Of a stretch of 64,000 nt of DNA, positions 18,907 through 28,889 are shown piece after piece; within the stretch, counting starts at the first letter, position 1; each line of letters begins with the position of its first letter. Origin of the DNA: Candidatus Thiosymbion ectosymbiont of Catanema sp. Cochon2018. GTDB taxonomy: Bacteria > Pseudomonadota > Gammaproteobacteria > Chromatiales > Chromatiaceae. The notes under the pieces are model-generated. The model was not told the DNA's origin and searched no databases. It saw nothing but the letters and a program-made list of their open reading frames with translations. The translations under genes were made by a program, and so were the position numbers. The stretch is from assembly GCA_011392765.1 (NCBI GenBank), contig WYCW01000002.1, positions 466,917-530,916 on the forward strand. Reading direction: 5' to 3'.

Positions 18907-19178
18907 CGATACACCTCATCATGACTGCCGATGTCTAACAGGACGATCTCTTGTTCCGTGCTTTCAATCGTCAGGATGATCCGACGGCTGTAGGTGACGC
19001 TAACTGCCTGGAAGCCTTTCAACCTGCCCCTGAGGGAGTGATATTTCAGGTGCGGTTGGAACGGATCGCTTTCCAGATCCCGCAGGACGGCGGCCAGCTT
19101 CACGCGCAGACCGGGATACCGTTGCATGAATTTCTCCGCCGCGCGCGCAAACGCGGGCGTCCAGACCAGGGTATACAT
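18903..19178 (-). CDS. RelE/ParE-family toxin
   Basis: 91 residues. MYTLVWTPAFARAAEKFMQR followed by LKYHSLRGRLKGFQAVSV and SRRIILTI, then IVLLDIGSHDEVY, is the standard RelE/YafQ-like fold with a terminal histidine-containing strand. The antitoxin gene ends 3 bases upstream. Its TAA stop lies within the last bases of the repeat at 18691-18906, so the native C-terminus may have been trimmed or is merely abutted by the repeat; the family usually ends within a few residues of the H-D-E-V-Y motif, so little is lost. Confidence 0.87.
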   Translation of the reverse strand: MYTLVWTPAFARAAEKFMQRYPGLRVKLAAVLRDLESDPFQPHLKYHSLRGRLKGFQAVSVTYSRRIILTIESTEQEIVLLDIGSHDEVYR

Positions 19179-19181
19179 ACC

Positions 19182-19445
19182 TCAATCTTCCAGGTTCAGC
19201 TCCCGGATCAGGTCTTCGGCGGTGCCGCGCTTCACGCGGCCGGCCTTGAGGTCTTTCAACGATGCACGGAGACGGACCACCAGGGCCTCCTCCTGGGCTG
19301 CGAGTAGTTCCTCATAGCGTTTCTGCGGCAGCACCACATATTGCGGCTGATTGTTGCGGATGATATAGAGATCCCCCATGGCAATCCGCTCGTCCACCGC
19401 GGCGATGCCGCGACGCTTGATCTCCTGGGCTGGAATGCTGTTCAT
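19182..19445 (-). CDS. Phd/YefM-type antitoxin
   Basis: 87 residues; AGGAG sits 7 bases before the ATG. The N-terminal part has a Phd/YefM-like DNA-binding fold (MNSIPAQEIKRRGIAAVDER, then YIIRNNQPQYVVLPQKRYEE); the C-terminal tail (EDLIRELNLED) would wrap the toxin. The order antitoxin-toxin and the 3-base spacing are typical of relBE-like operons. The operon is probably autoregulated through the promoter at 19482-19510. Confidence 0.85.
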   Translation of the reverse strand: MNSIPAQEIKRRGIAAVDERIAMGDLYIIRNNQPQYVVLPQKRYEELLAAQEEALVVRLRASLKDLKAGRVKRGTAEDLIRELNLED

Positions 19446-19481
19446 GAGTTACTCCTCTCGGTACTGAATTTGATGCTCAGA

Positions 19482-19510
19482 ATAATACTGGAATAAGTGC
19501 TTCCGGTCAG
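19482..19510 (-). promoter_or_regulatory. Candidate promoter of the Phd/RelE-type operon
   Basis: On the minus strand CTGACC (complement of 19505-19510), a 17-base spacer and TATTAT (complement of 19482-19487) lie 37 bases before the antitoxin ATG. The spacing is ideal; the -35 box is weak. Confidence 0.45.
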
Positions 19511-19645
19511 GTTGTCGATGAGGGGTTGAGGTTACTGCCGGGTTTTGGCCGTCCTTGGCCGCAACCCAGCCTACAGCCTACGATCTCTTTTTAGACAGTC
19601 TCTCAACTAAAAGCTGGCGCTCGGAAGCTGGTAGCCGGTGGTTCG

Positions 19646-21520
19646 TTATTCCAACCGCCGTTTCAGATGGATCAACAGCAAGGAGACCGCCGCCGGGGTG
19701 ACTCCGGGGATACGGGCCGCTTGGCCGATGGTTGCGGGTCGGGCCCTGACCAGTTTTTCGCGCACCTCCGTGGATAGGCCCCGGATGCGCTCGAAGTCGA
19801 AATCGGTGGGTAAACGCAAGGCTTCCTGGGCCTGTTGACGGTCGATTTCCTCGCGTTGGCGGTCGATGTAACCGGCATATTTGCACTGGATTTCCAGCTG
19901 CTCCGCCGCCTTGGGATCCGCCACTCCCGGACCGAGTTCGGGGAGATGCATGAGCGAGCGGTAGGTCACCTGAGGTCTCGCGAGTAGGTCCAACGCCCGG
20001 CTCTCCCGACGGAGCTCATCGCCGAGGACCTCGCGGAACAGATCCGCGTCGAAGGTATCCGGACGTATCCAGGTATCCCTCAACCGTGCGTGCTCGTGTT
20101 CGATGGTCTCACGCTTCTGCCCAAAGACCTGCCACTGTTCGTCCCCCACGAGACCCAGCCGGCGGCCGGTCTCGGTCAGCCTCAGGTCGGCATTATCCTC
20201 ACGCAGGAGCAGCCGATATTCGGCTCGGCTGGTAAACATGCGGTAGGGCTCTTCGGTACCGCGGGTGATGAGGTCGTCCACCAATACTCCCAGGTAGGCC
20301 TGATCCCGGCGTGGGCACCAAGGCTCGTCACCCCGGACCTGCAGGGCCGCGTTGAGTCCGGCAAGTAGACCCTGCGCCGCTGCCTCTTCGTAGCCGGTGG
20401 TGCCGTTGATCTGACCGGCAAAAAAGAGTCCCTCGATGAAACGGGTCCGGAGCGAGCATTCGAGGTCTCTGGGATCGAAGAAGTCGTATTCGATCGCATA
20501 GCCGGGACGGGTGATGCGGGCCTGCTCGAAGCCGCGCATGGAGCGGACCAGGTCTTGCTGTACGTCGAAAGGCAGGCTGGTGGATATGCCGTTGGGGTAG
20601 ACCTCACAGGTCCGGAGCCCTTCGGGTTCGACGAAGACCTGATGCGAATCCTTGTCGGCGAAGCGCACGACTTTGTCCTCGATCGAAGGACAGTAGCGCG
20701 GTCCGGTCCCCTCGATTACCCCGGTGAATAGCGGCGAGCGCGACAAACCTGCACGGATAATTTCGTGGGTATGGGCATTGGTATGAGCGATATGGCAGCT
20801 TACCTGACGCGGGTGGTCTTGTGCCTGCCCGAAAAAGGAGAAGACGGGCACGGGATCGTCGCCGGGCTGCTCCCGGAGCACCGAGTAGTCAATGCTGCGC
20901 CCGTCGATACGGGGTGGGGTCCCGGTCTTGAGCCGTTCGACCCGGAAGGGGAGCTCACGCAGCCGATGGGCAAGGGCATTGGCAGGCGGATCTCCGGCAC
21001 GCCCGCCCTCATAGTTGGTAAGACCAACATGGATTCGGCCCCCAAGAAAGGTCCCAACCGTCAACACAACGGCAGGTGCCCGGAAGGTCAGGCCAGCTTG
21101 GGTAAGAACGCCTGCGACCCGTCCATTCTCCAGCAACAGGTCATCCACCGCCTGCTGGAACAGATCCAGCCCTTCCTGGCGCTCGATTGCCTGCCGCACC
21201 GCGGTCTTGTAAAGCATACGGTCGGCCTGAGCCCGGGTCGCACGCACGGCAGGACCCTTGCAGGCGTTGAGGATGCGGAACTGAATGCCCGCCGCGTCGG
21301 CCGCACGGGCCATGAGTCCACCGAGGGCATCGATCTCCTTGACCAAATGGCCCTTGCCGATGCCCCCGATGGCCGGGTTGCAGCTCATCTGGCCGATAGT
21401 CTCGATGTTCTGGGTAAGCAGCAGGGTACGCGCCCCGAGGCGCGCGGCAGCGAGGGCCGCCTCCGTACCCGCGTGCCCGCCGCCGACTACAATGACATCA
21501 TAGGTCTCTGCTGCTAACAT
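19646..21520 (-). CDS. mnmG: tRNA uridine-5-carboxymethylaminomethyl modification enzyme MnmG (GidA)
   Basis: 624 residues. The N-terminal FAD-binding motif is [20 protein letters not shown]; the family signatures [20 protein letters not shown] and the later [19 protein letters not shown] are intact, as is the C-terminal helical MnmE- and tRNA-binding region. With MnmE it installs the cmnm5 group at U34 of tRNAs. mnmE lies upstream on the same strand, but a 1.4-kb insert with an orphan toxin separates them. Confidence 0.97.
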   Translation of the reverse strand: MLAAETYDVIVVGGGHAGTEAALAAARLGARTLLLTQNIETIGQMSCNPAIGGIGKGHLVKEIDALGGLMARAADAAGIQFRILNACKGPAVRATRAQADRMLYKTAVRQAIERQEGLDLFQQAVDDLLLENGRVAGVLTQAGLTFRAPAVVLTVGTFLGGRIHVGLTNYEGGRAGDPPANALAHRLRELPFRVERLKTGTPPRIDGRSIDYSVLREQPGDDPVPVFSFFGQAQDHPRQVSCHIAHTNAHTHEIIRAGLSRSPLFTGVIEGTGPRYCPSIEDKVVRFADKDSHQVFVEPEGLRTCEVYPNGISTSLPFDVQQDLVRSMRGFEQARITRPGYAIEYDFFDPRDLECSLRTRFIEGLFFAGQINGTTGYEEAAAQGLLAGLNAALQVRGDEPWCPRRDQAYLGVLVDDLITRGTEEPYRMFTSRAEYRLLLREDNADLRLTETGRRLGLVGDEQWQVFGQKRETIEHEHARLRDTWIRPDTFDADLFREVLGDELRRESRALDLLARPQVTYRSLMHLPELGPGVADPKAAEQLEIQCKYAGYIDRQREEIDRQQAQEALRLPTDFDFERIRGLSTEVREKLVRARPATIGQAARIPGVTPAAVSLLLIHLKRRLE

Positions 21521-21663
21521 GTTTCGTTAAGCACTATTGTTATATTGCCGATTGTGCGGACGAGGAGGGTGGAGAGGACAAGGTTCCAGCCGCACATACA
21601 CTACCTCCTCGCCTCGCGGAGGTCATAGTAACAATTGCCAATCTCTGATCGCTACGGACTGTC

Positions 21664-21819
21664 GTAATTGATTAGCGGCACCTAATCCTTACTTTTCAAT
21701 GGGTCATGCGATCCGATGGTATTGAAAAAGCGGCTTAATCGCTATTTTGGGCGGCCTCCATAAACGTAACCGTTTGTTTTTACTATGTTTACAGAACTGG
21801 AAGGCCACTAATCAATTAC
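21664..21819. mobile_element. 156-bp MITE, copy 1, with 8-bp target duplication
   Basis: Ends GTAATTGATTAG / CTAATCAATTAC; GGACTGTC is duplicated at 21656-21663 and 21820-21827. A second copy of the same length lies at 46531-46686 with its own 8-bp duplication. Internal sequence is nearly the same in both. It occupies most of the gap between mnmG and the orphan toxin frame. Confidence 0.92.
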
Positions 21820-21948
21820 GGACTGTCGAAAGGTACTCCAAATAGATCCTGCCCCGGACATGAGCTGACACCTCTCCGTCGGGTTACGCCGCGTCCTTGC
21901 TGCTAGTCTGACTATCCAGTCGCCTGCCACGCCACGGACCTGACATGT

Positions 21949-22293
21949 ATGAAGCGACGAAAGAGACCCATCCATGCTCGATATGGCGATGGTACTCCTG
22001 TTTACAAAGATCAAAGACCCGCACGTCCTGAACCGGGGTCATCAGAAGAAACTGAGGGAGCCCACACACAGTTACGATGGGATAATGCAAATAACCGTGT
22101 GTATCAGGGTCGTGAGTTTGATGCTAATAGCGATCCAGTTAGAGATGTAGATTTTACAAGTCCAACTTTTCCTAACGGAAACCTGAGGCCAAATCATGCT
22201 CCTGCACCACACCAGCATAGATGGAACGCCAGTGATCCAGCGGTTGGTCCAAAATCAGGTTTCAGAAGACAACAGGGAGGTGAGCCTCTTTAA
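21949..22293 (+). CDS. Orphan polymorphic-toxin C-terminal domain (toxin-24-like)
   Basis: 114 residues; the frame is open only from 21907, so no full-length toxin precedes it. The segment RWDNANNRVYQGREFD followed by VRDVDFTSPTFPNG and APHQHRW resembles the C-terminal 'polymorphic toxin type 24' fold (R-D-x-D-F-T ... P-H-Q-H), by memory. Such tips normally sit at the end of Rhs or contact-dependent toxins; here the delivery part is missing. A likely immunity gene follows 15 bases later. It is either a displaced toxin tip left by recombination or an intracellular remnant. Confidence 0.6.
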   Translation: MKRRKRPIHARYGDGTPVYKDQRPARPEPGSSEETEGAHTQLRWDNANNRVYQGREFDANSDPVRDVDFTSPTFPNGNLRPNHAPAPHQHRWNASDPAVGPKSGFRRQQGGEPL

Positions 22294-22308
22294 GAGGGGC
22301 TAAGTCTT

Positions 22309-22803
22309 ATGAAAGCAATCACCATCTATGACTATGATTCAGAAACGGACTTACTCTCGTTCGATCTTATAGATCTGCTACTCATTATGTCGACCCACAT
22401 AACTTCTTATCAATGGAAATTGGATCAAGTTGAATGTGTAGGACAACTAGCCGGGGATATCCACAAGATTAGTGATGACGGTAGATTAATAGATACGGAA
22501 ACTTTGGTAAAACTGGCAAGAGGTATAGATCAGACGATAGATGGTGAATTCTATGGATATATTGAAGATAGTAGTGAGCCGAAGTTATGTATCCGCGCGG
22601 TTGATAGCTCCGCTTTTGATATTGAGGCAGATAACGAAAATATAATATCTCTATTGAGGGATAACTTCAGTAGGGTTGATGATATATACCATGTTCCAAA
22701 TGAGGAACTGCCCCTGACACCCGGCAAATTACAAAGTATACCACTGACGCCTAATGGAACGACAGATCACCGCTCGCTGCTGCTACGTGCTTTGTTATTA
22801 TGA
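22309..22803 (+). CDS. Probable immunity protein to the upstream toxin tip
   Basis: 164 residues, acidic and AT-richer than its surroundings, a common property of horizontally acquired immunity genes. It begins 15 bases after the toxin-tip stop on the same strand. No family is recognised; the sequence is mixed alpha/beta (LLSFDLIDLLLIMSTHITSY, then LKQ-poor acidic stretches). Immunity function is inferred from position, size and composition only. Confidence 0.5.
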   Translation: MKAITIYDYDSETDLLSFDLIDLLLIMSTHITSYQWKLDQVECVGQLAGDIHKISDDGRLIDTETLVKLARGIDQTIDGEFYGYIEDSSEPKLCIRAVDSSAFDIEADNENIISLLRDNFSRVDDIYHVPNEELPLTPGKLQSIPLTPNGTTDHRSLLLRALLL

Positions 22804-22904
22804 GTCCCGTTCGAGCATCATGGGAGGATCCTGCCCAGATGAAATGTAGTACCAGGCCATATTGATATCCGAACTGGGCCGGGTCAGGATCAAGGCTATA
22901 GCCA

Positions 22905-24251
22905 TCACTTACCAATACAAAAGCCAGAGAAGATTCGACCCAGTAGATCGTCCGAAGTGAATTCCCCCGTGATCTCCCCCAGGGTCCGCTGGACCTGGCG
23001 CAGTTCTTCCGCCACCAGCTCGGCAGCAGCAGTGTCCCTCAGTACCTGTGCGGCCGAAATCAAACCCGAAAGCACCCGCTCCAGAGCATCCAGGTGACGC
23101 CTGCGGGCAATGAATACACCTTCGGTAGATGCTGAAAGACCACAAACCGCCTTGAGGTGCTCGCGCAGGACATCCATCCCGGCACCGGTCAGGGCAGAGA
23201 TCGCGACCTCCGGTCCCGAAGAGCCATGCGTAAGGCTGGCAGGGGTACCGGTCAAGTCAATTTTATTGCGTATATAGGTGACGGGGACTTGAGGCGGCAG
23301 CGCACCCGCATCGAAACCCAAGTGGTCCGGATCGGCTTGTCCGTCGAAGACCCAGAGAACACGATCGGCGTGCTCGATCTGCTCTTGGGCACGACGGACA
23401 CCTTCCTGCTCGATCGGATCCCGAGCAGGATGGAGCCCGGCAGTGTCGATGATGTGCAGGGGCATACCATCGATCCGGATCTGCTGACGCAGTAGGTCCC
23501 GAGTAGTACCCGGAATAGCGGTAACAATTGCAATATCGGTCCCGGCAAGGGCATTGAGTAAGCTCGATTTACCGGCATTGGGGGGACCTGCAATGACCAG
23601 ATTGAGACCTTCACGAATCAGACAGCCCTGATGGGCACTGGCCATCAAGTCCTCTGTGTCTCGGATCAGATCCCGCAGATCGGTCCCGACTTGTGAGTCG
23701 GCGATAAAGTCGATCTCTTCATCGGGAAAATCGATCGCTGCCTCTACGTAGGTACGCAGGCAAATGACCCCTTCGAGCAGACCCCCGACCCGACGTGAAA
23801 GCTCCCCCTGTAAGGTGCGGCTGGCCAACTTCGCAGCCACTTCAGTGGTACTTTCGATCAGGTCCGCAACGGCCTCTGCCTGAGCCAGATCGAGCTTACC
23901 GTTCAGAAATGCCCGCTCGCTGAACTCACCGGGCCGAGCCGGACGGGCACCGAGCTCCAAGGCACGTCGCAGCAGTAGATCCAGGACTACCGGACCTCCG
24001 TGCCCTTGCAGTTCCAAGACATCTTCGCCGGTAAAAGAGTTAGGGGCAGGAAAGAATAGGGTGATACCCCGGTCGATGGTCTCGCCATCTCGAGCACGAA
24101 AGTCGGCCAAGGTCGCAAGGCGTGGCTCAGGCACGCGGCCGATCAGACCCTCGGCAACAGCTGGGACAAGGGGCCCGGAGACACGGACGATACCGATACC
24201 ACCCGTGCCCGGCGGTGTAGCGACAGCCGCTATGGTCTCCGATACCGCCAC
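22905..24251 (-). CDS. mnmE: tRNA modification GTPase MnmE (TrmE)
   Basis: 448 residues. N-terminal folate-binding domain (TIAAVATPPGTGGIGIVRVS), helical domain, inserted G domain with GPPNAGKSSLLNAL (about 222), DTAGLH (G3) and NKIDL (G4), and the C-terminal FCIGK carrying the catalytic cysteine. It works with MnmG in cmnm5 modification of tRNA wobble uridines. It follows yidC in the rpmH-rnpA-yidD-yidC-mnmE order. Confidence 0.97.
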   Translation of the reverse strand: MAVSETIAAVATPPGTGGIGIVRVSGPLVPAVAEGLIGRVPEPRLATLADFRARDGETIDRGITLFFPAPNSFTGEDVLELQGHGGPVVLDLLLRRALELGARPARPGEFSERAFLNGKLDLAQAEAVADLIESTTEVAAKLASRTLQGELSRRVGGLLEGVICLRTYVEAAIDFPDEEIDFIADSQVGTDLRDLIRDTEDLMASAHQGCLIREGLNLVIAGPPNAGKSSLLNALAGTDIAIVTAIPGTTRDLLRQQIRIDGMPLHIIDTAGLHPARDPIEQEGVRRAQEQIEHADRVLWVFDGQADPDHLGFDAGALPPQVPVTYIRNKIDLTGTPASLTHGSSGPEVAISALTGAGMDVLREHLKAVCGLSASTEGVFIARRRHLDALERVLSGLISAAQVLRDTAAAELVAEELRQVQRTLGEITGEFTSDDLLGRIFSGFCIGK

Positions 24252-24364
24252 GATCAGCTGATCTCACCCTGCCTGACGGCTTGGCTCAGGCACTCAATAA
24301 AGTGGCGTGAGCAAAGCGAGCGGCACTTTTGGCAGTCGGCTGCTGCCTTATAAATCACCTCTCT

Positions 24365-24586
24365 TCAAGGGATGACCTGATAGTTAAGAACGTCTTCCGC
24401 TTCTCGATTCAACTCTTCAGCATGGCGATCCAGAATCTCAAGCTCATCATTCGTAGAGCGATGAGTGATAAAAAAACAGCGGAGCGCTTCTTCTACCAGG
24501 GCAGAGCGTTCTTCAGGTTGAGGTGCTCGCTGATCAAGCTCAGCAACCAGCTTATTGGGGAGAGTGATAAGGGTCTGAACAATCAT
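24365..24586 (-). CDS. Ribbon-helix-helix (CopG/MetJ-like) regulator
   Basis: 73 residues from the ATG; a TTG 15 bases upstream is an alternative. The start MIVQTLITLPNKLVAELDQR followed by ERSALVEEALRCFF is the RHH pattern: a beta strand followed by two helices. It is probably a small DNA-binding regulator or an antitoxin; no toxin gene is next to it. A palindromic repeat starts 32 bases upstream. Confidence 0.6.
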   Translation of the reverse strand: MIVQTLITLPNKLVAELDQRAPQPEERSALVEEALRCFFITHRSTNDELEILDRHAEELNREAEDVLNYQVIP

Positions 24587-24617
24587 AGGATGTACTGGCA
24601 ATCATGAAAAAGCCTAG

Positions 24618-24783
24618 GGGGCGTTCTCAATTAATAAATCATCTAAGTGTTGTAGGCTGGGTTGAGGAACGAAACCCAGCTTTTCCGATCCGCAATGCCC
24701 TGTGCTGGGTTTCGCCGTCCCTGGCCGTAACCCAGCCTACGGGCTTGATTTTTATGATGATTTAGCCCAATTGAGAACGCCCC
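24618..24783. mobile_element. 166-bp element with GGGGCGTTCTCAATT inverted ends
   Basis: Perfect 15-bp inverted repeats at 24618-24632 and 24769-24783. The heart is a GTAGGCTGGGTT...AACCCAGCCTAC palindrome (about 24653-24740). The right half of the same element recurs at about 32950-33096. Confidence 0.8.
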
Positions 24784-24807
24784 TTAACAGGTAGTAAGGC
24801 TCACGCT

Positions 24808-26487
24808 TCAGGTTCTGGCCTTGGTCGCTGCCTTCTCGACGTTGCGTGTGATATGCCATTGCTGGGCAATGGACAAAATATTGTTGACCACCCAGTAAAG
24901 CACGAGACCTGCGGGAAAAAAGGCGAAGAAAATAGTGAAGACGAAGGGAAGACTCATCATTACCTTGGCCTGGATCGGGTCCGGGGGGGTCGGGTTGAGT
25001 TTTTGCTGAATGAACATAGAAACACCCATGATCAGGGGCAGCACGAAGTAGGGATCGGGATCAGACAGGTTATTGATCCAAAGCGCAAAGGGGGCGTGCC
25101 TCAGCTCGACGCTCTCGAGCAAGACCCAATACAGGGCTATGAATACGGGGATCTGCACCAGGATCGGCAGACAACCACCGAGGGGATTGATTTTCTCCTT
25201 CTTATAAAGCTCCATCATGGCCTGATTCAGGCGCTGTTTGTCGTCCCCATATCGGTCCTTGAGGGCCTGCATGCGTGGTGTCATCTTGCGCATGTTGGCC
25301 ATGGATTTGTAGCTGGTCTCGGACAGCTTATAGAAGGCCACCTTGATCAGGATCGTAAGAATGATGATAGCCCAGCCCCAGTTGTCGACTACCGCATGGA
25401 TCTTACTGAGCAGCCAGTAGATAGGCTGGGCCAGGATAGTCAGCCAGCCGTAGTCGACTGCAAGCTCCAGTCCGGGTGCGATGGATGCAAGGGTATCCTG
25501 TAGTTTGGGTCCTGCGAAGAGACGATTCTCGAAGTTATGCGTAGTACCAGGAGGCAATGTCACAGGCTCGGAGTACTTACCGATGATGTAGCGGGATCTA
25601 TCGAGGACGTTGGTATAGAAGGTCTCCAGGGTACTACCGGGCGCAATCCAGGCCGCCACGAAGTAGTGCTGAATCATCGCGATCCAACCATCGGAAACAA
25701 CCCGCTGCAGCTTCCCGTCCTGCATGTCAGAGAAGGATTCCTTGGTGTATTTGTCCTCGGGGCTGTAGTACACCCCCCCCGTATAGGTGTAGATGAACCG
25801 AGAGGCATTAGGATCGACCAGCTCGGTCCTCTGCAGTTGCTCGTAAGAGCGGACCGTCAGCGGCGAGCCGGTGTTATTGATCACGGCTTGTGTGAGTCGG
25901 ACTACATAACTGCTGCGTTGAAATTCATAACGCTTCTTTACCTCGACACCGGAGGGATGGGTCCGGAGAAACTCGACGATCAACTCGTCCTCGTCCGGTC
26001 CAAGGACAAAGCTATCGCCAACGCTAGTAAAGTCTGCCTGGTGCGTCGGCAGCTGCCCTTCCTCACCCCCCAGGAGTCCGGATTGAGCGATAAACATGTT
26101 CGGCGGGCTCGGCTTGAGCAGCCGGAATTCGGTTTCCGGCTCCTCTGCCGTAACGGCATAGTCCTTCAGCCAGGCACTAACGACAGTGGCACCCTGTCGA
26201 GAGATTTCCAGCCTTAATAAGTCAGTTTCCACGCGAACGAAATCCTCGCTCCCTACTGCCTGAACGGAAGGGACAGGAGTAGCGGCAACCACCGTCGGCA
26301 TGGGCGCGTCCGGCACCTCCGGGCTATCCGAAGTACCACCCGATTCCGGAATCTTTTCAGCTGGAACAGGTTGCGGGATAGTTTCAGGCGGGGTAGCAGG
26401 AGTTCCGTAATCGTTCATCCAAGCCTGATAGATCAGGAGCAGGACAACGGCAAGGGCGAAAAACAGCAGCAAGCGTAGATTATCCAT
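24808..26487 (-). CDS. yidC: Membrane protein insertase YidC
   Basis: 559 residues from the ATG at 26487; the longer frame upstream is yidD sequence in another phase. An N-terminal anchor ([18 protein letters not shown]) is followed by a large periplasmic P1 domain (about 60-340) and the five-helix 60KD_IMP core starting near [19 protein letters not shown]. It inserts inner-membrane proteins alone or with SecYEG. The ATG lies within the last 8 bases of yidD, so the two are translationally coupled. Confidence 0.97.
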   Translation of the reverse strand: MDNLRLLLFFALAVVLLLIYQAWMNDYGTPATPPETIPQPVPAEKIPESGGTSDSPEVPDAPMPTVVAATPVPSVQAVGSEDFVRVETDLLRLEISRQGATVVSAWLKDYAVTAEEPETEFRLLKPSPPNMFIAQSGLLGGEEGQLPTHQADFTSVGDSFVLGPDEDELIVEFLRTHPSGVEVKKRYEFQRSSYVVRLTQAVINNTGSPLTVRSYEQLQRTELVDPNASRFIYTYTGGVYYSPEDKYTKESFSDMQDGKLQRVVSDGWIAMIQHYFVAAWIAPGSTLETFYTNVLDRSRYIIGKYSEPVTLPPGTTHNFENRLFAGPKLQDTLASIAPGLELAVDYGWLTILAQPIYWLLSKIHAVVDNWGWAIIILTILIKVAFYKLSETSYKSMANMRKMTPRMQALKDRYGDDKQRLNQAMMELYKKEKINPLGGCLPILVQIPVFIALYWVLLESVELRHAPFALWINNLSDPDPYFVLPLIMGVSMFIQQKLNPTPPDPIQAKVMMSLPFVFTIFFAFFPAGLVLYWVVNNILSIAQQWHITRNVEKAATKART

Positions 26488-26716
26488 GGGGAATATCGTT
26501 GGAGATTTCCGGGACCGGGTCATACCCACCAGGGTGCCAGGGATGACACCGAAGAAGGCGCCGTAGGGCAAGCCCGGTACCCCGCATCGTTCCATGAGTC
26601 TCGATTGCCTCGACGGCATAGTGGGAGCAACTCGGATAGAACCGGCAATGGTTTCCGAGCAAGGGACTAATCAGGTACTGATAACCGCGGAGAAAACCGA
26701 TCAACAAGCTGCGCAT
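26480..26716 (-). CDS. yidD: Membrane protein insertion efficiency factor YidD
   Basis: 78 residues from the internal ATG at 26716. The hallmark [19 protein letters not shown] and the [12 protein letters not shown] end are diagnostic of YidD. It is a small membrane-associated protein assisting YidC-dependent insertion. It overlaps rnpA by 16 bases and yidC by 8, as in many proteobacteria. Confidence 0.95.
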   Translation of the reverse strand: MRSLLIGFLRGYQYLISPLLGNHCRFYPSCSHYAVEAIETHGTMRGTGLALRRLLRCHPWHPGGYDPVPEISNDIPHG

Positions 26717-27078
26717 AGTTGTTTCCGAACGCGTTCCCAATGTGTGGTCAGGGAGGAAAAAAGCCGATCATTAGGTAAGGCTGGAGCATGACGACGACAC
26801 AACACTACCAGGTCGATACCACGCAGGTGGTGACGGTGCCGACGGAAGCTCTCACGTACAATACGCTTTATGCGGCTACGATCAACGGCCCGCCGCGCGC
26901 ATTTTTTCGAGATCGCAAGCCCCAAGCGTGCCGATCCCTGACCGTTGCGCCGGGCAAGAACCCTAAAGCAGGAATCGGCCGACGTCATCGCCGGCCGTGT
27001 AAACAGATTCCGAAAATCCCCTGGTCGCTTCAGACGCGCCTGAGACGGAAGGCAGGCATCGGTAGGATTTTCAGGCAC
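26701..27078 (-). CDS. rnpA: Ribonuclease P protein component
   Basis: 125 residues from a [18 protein letters not shown], then [20 protein letters not shown] and [12 protein letters not shown], is the RnpA signature containing the RNR motif region. It is the protein cofactor for the RNase P RNA in tRNA 5' processing. It follows rpmH by 8 bases, the universal arrangement. Confidence 0.96.
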   Translation of the reverse strand: MPENPTDACLPSQARLKRPGDFRNLFTRPAMTSADSCFRVLARRNGQGSARLGLAISKKCARRAVDRSRIKRIVRESFRRHRHHLRGIDLVVLCRRHAPALPNDRLFSSLTTHWERVRKQLCAAC

Positions 27079-27086
27079 CTTGTCAA

Positions 27087-27221
27087 TCAGGACGACAGAT
27101 GCGCACGTCCCTTCGCGCGACGCGCCATCAGCACCTTACGCCCATTACGAGTAGACATGCGGGTACGAAAGCCGTGTGTTCGGGCACGCTTTAGCCGGCT
27201 CGGCTGAAAGGTTCTTTTCAT
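27087..27221 (-). CDS. rpmH: 50S ribosomal protein L34
   Basis: 44 residues, [18 protein letters not shown] and so on, with the normal length; the longer frame upstream is untranslated leader. It is the first gene of the rpmH-rnpA-yidD-yidC operon and divergent to dnaA, which marks the origin region. Confidence 0.98.
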   Translation of the reverse strand: MKRTFQPSRLKRARTHGFRTRMSTRNGRKVLMARRAKGRAHLSS

Positions 27222-27284
27222 GTCTCGATTCCAAAAGGAGGGAGCTGGCCTTATCGCCGGCAGCTTGGTTAGGAAAGGGGTTGG

Positions 27285-27314
27285 ATTATATTTTCCCGGT
27301 AGCCGCACGGTCAA
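27285..27314 (-). promoter_or_regulatory. rpmH promoter
   Basis: On the minus strand TTGACC (complement of 27309-27314), an 18-base spacer and a perfect TATAAT (complement of 27285-27290) lie about 60 bases before the rpmH ATG. This is the best sigma-70 match in the origin region. Confidence 0.75.
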
Positions 27315-27398
27315 CTCCGCGGTTCAAAATCCCGATCTATCAGGGCTATGCTTTCAGGAAGGTTTACACACACCTGCTCCGTTTCAAGGGTCCGCACT

Positions 27399-27407
27399 TG
27401 TGGATAA
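27399..27407 (-). promoter_or_regulatory. DnaA box in the rpmH-dnaA gap
   Basis: TGTGGATAA, the exact complement of the consensus TTATCCACA. It lies 136 bases before the dnaA start and may mediate dnaA autoregulation. Confidence 0.7.
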
Positions 27408-27542
27408 GTGACGGAAACCAATATAAACTCTGAAGCTGCGATCCGGTCACCCGTGGATCCCTTCGGTCGTCGACGAAAACCGATAAGTTTCCACGGATTT
27501 TTGCCGACAAAAAACTCAACAGGATATAGAGGTCGAACAACC

Positions 27543-28889
27543 GTGGGAGTCTGGAATCGGTGCACATCCCACCTCAGGGGTGATCTGACGGCAACTGACT
27601 ACAACACCTGGATCCTCCCCCTTCAGGCAGCCGAGGAAAACGGGCAGCTCAAGCTGTATGCTCCCAATCATTTCGTAATGAATTGGATCAGGCAGCACTA
27701 CGAGCAACGAATCGCGGAGCTCTGTGGTCACCTGAGCGACGGAAAGATTCACACAATCCTGTTCGAGATCGGCACCTTGCACCAAGTCCGTGATTCAGCG
27801 GAAACTACGAGAGAAAACATCGACTCACAAACCCCCATGCCCCAACCGAAGGCCACGGGACACCGTACTGCAAGTAATCTGATCACCGAGTTCACGTTCG
27901 ATAAATTCATTGAAGGAAAATCGAATCAAATCGCTCGGGCAGCAGCAATTCAGATCAGCGAAAATTCGGGGATCGTCTATAACCCCCTATTCATATATGG
28001 AGGTGTCGGGCTGGGAAAGACCCACCTGATGCACGCAGTCGGAAACATGATGTTGAACAACGACCCATCGACACAAGTGGTCTATCTTCACTCGGAACGG
28101 TTCGTCACCGAGATGGTGAAATCCCTGCAGCATAATCGGATCGACGAGTTCAAGAAACGCTACCGAACCGTCAATGCATTGCTCATCGACGATGTCCAGT
28201 TCTTCGCAGGTAAGGAGCGGTCACAGGAAGAGTTCTTTCACACCTTCAATACCCTTTTCGAATCCAAGCAGCAGATCGTGTTATCAAGCGATCGATTTCC
28301 AAAGGAAGTAAGCGGGCTGGAAGAAAGACTGAAGTCGAGATTCGGCTCAGGCCTTACCGTTGCCATCGAGTCTCCGGATCTGGAGACACGCGTAGCTATC
28401 CTGCAAAGCAAAGCAATATATATCGGTATCGACTTACCGGAAGAGGTTGCCTTCTTTGTCGGAAGGCATGTCCGTTCGAATATTCGGGATCTCGAGGGGG
28501 CATTGCAGCGCTTGGCGGCAAATTCAAGGTTTACCAACATACCAATAAACCTCGAGTTTGCCAGGAATGCACTTCGAGACATGTTCGCTGCCCAAGACAA
28601 GCAGGTAACCATAGAGAGCATTCAAAAGGCAGTTGCAAGATATTACAAGATCAGATCCACAGACCTACTCTCCAGTAATCGAAGCAGATCCGTTACAAGA
28701 CCTCGCCAGATTGCTATGACGCTCACTAAGGAACTGACCAATCATAGCTTACCTGAAATCGGTGACGCCTTTGGAGGGAGAGATCACACCACGGTGCTCC
28801 ATGCAAACAGAAAAGTCAAAGAGTTACGAGAAAATGATGTGGTTGTCGAAGAAGACTATAAAAACCTGTTGAGAAGTCTGGTAGCTTGA
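27543..28889 (+). CDS. dnaA: Chromosomal replication initiator DnaA
   Basis: 448 residues from the GTG at 27543, preceded by GAGG at good distance; this start gives the canonical N-terminus (VWNRCTSHLRGDLTATDYNTW), whereas the longer frame would add 45 unrelated residues. The AAA+ core has Walker A GGVGLGKTHL (about 153), Walker B LLIDDVQFF (about 213) and the sensor regions; domain IV contains GRDHTTVLHANRKV, the DnaA-box-binding signature. DnaA boxes flank the gene on both sides. Confidence 0.97.
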   Translation: MGVWNRCTSHLRGDLTATDYNTWILPLQAAEENGQLKLYAPNHFVMNWIRQHYEQRIAELCGHLSDGKIHTILFEIGTLHQVRDSAETTRENIDSQTPMPQPKATGHRTASNLITEFTFDKFIEGKSNQIARAAAIQISENSGIVYNPLFIYGGVGLGKTHLMHAVGNMMLNNDPSTQVVYLHSERFVTEMVKSLQHNRIDEFKKRYRTVNALLIDDVQFFAGKERSQEEFFHTFNTLFESKQQIVLSSDRFPKEVSGLEERLKSRFGSGLTVAIESPDLETRVAILQSKAIYIGIDLPEEVAFFVGRHVRSNIRDLEGALQRLAANSRFTNIPINLEFARNALRDMFAAQDKQVTIESIQKAVARYYKIRSTDLLSSNRSRSVTRPRQIAMTLTKELTNHSLPEIGDAFGGRDHTTVLHANRKVKELRENDVVVEEDYKNLLRSLVA

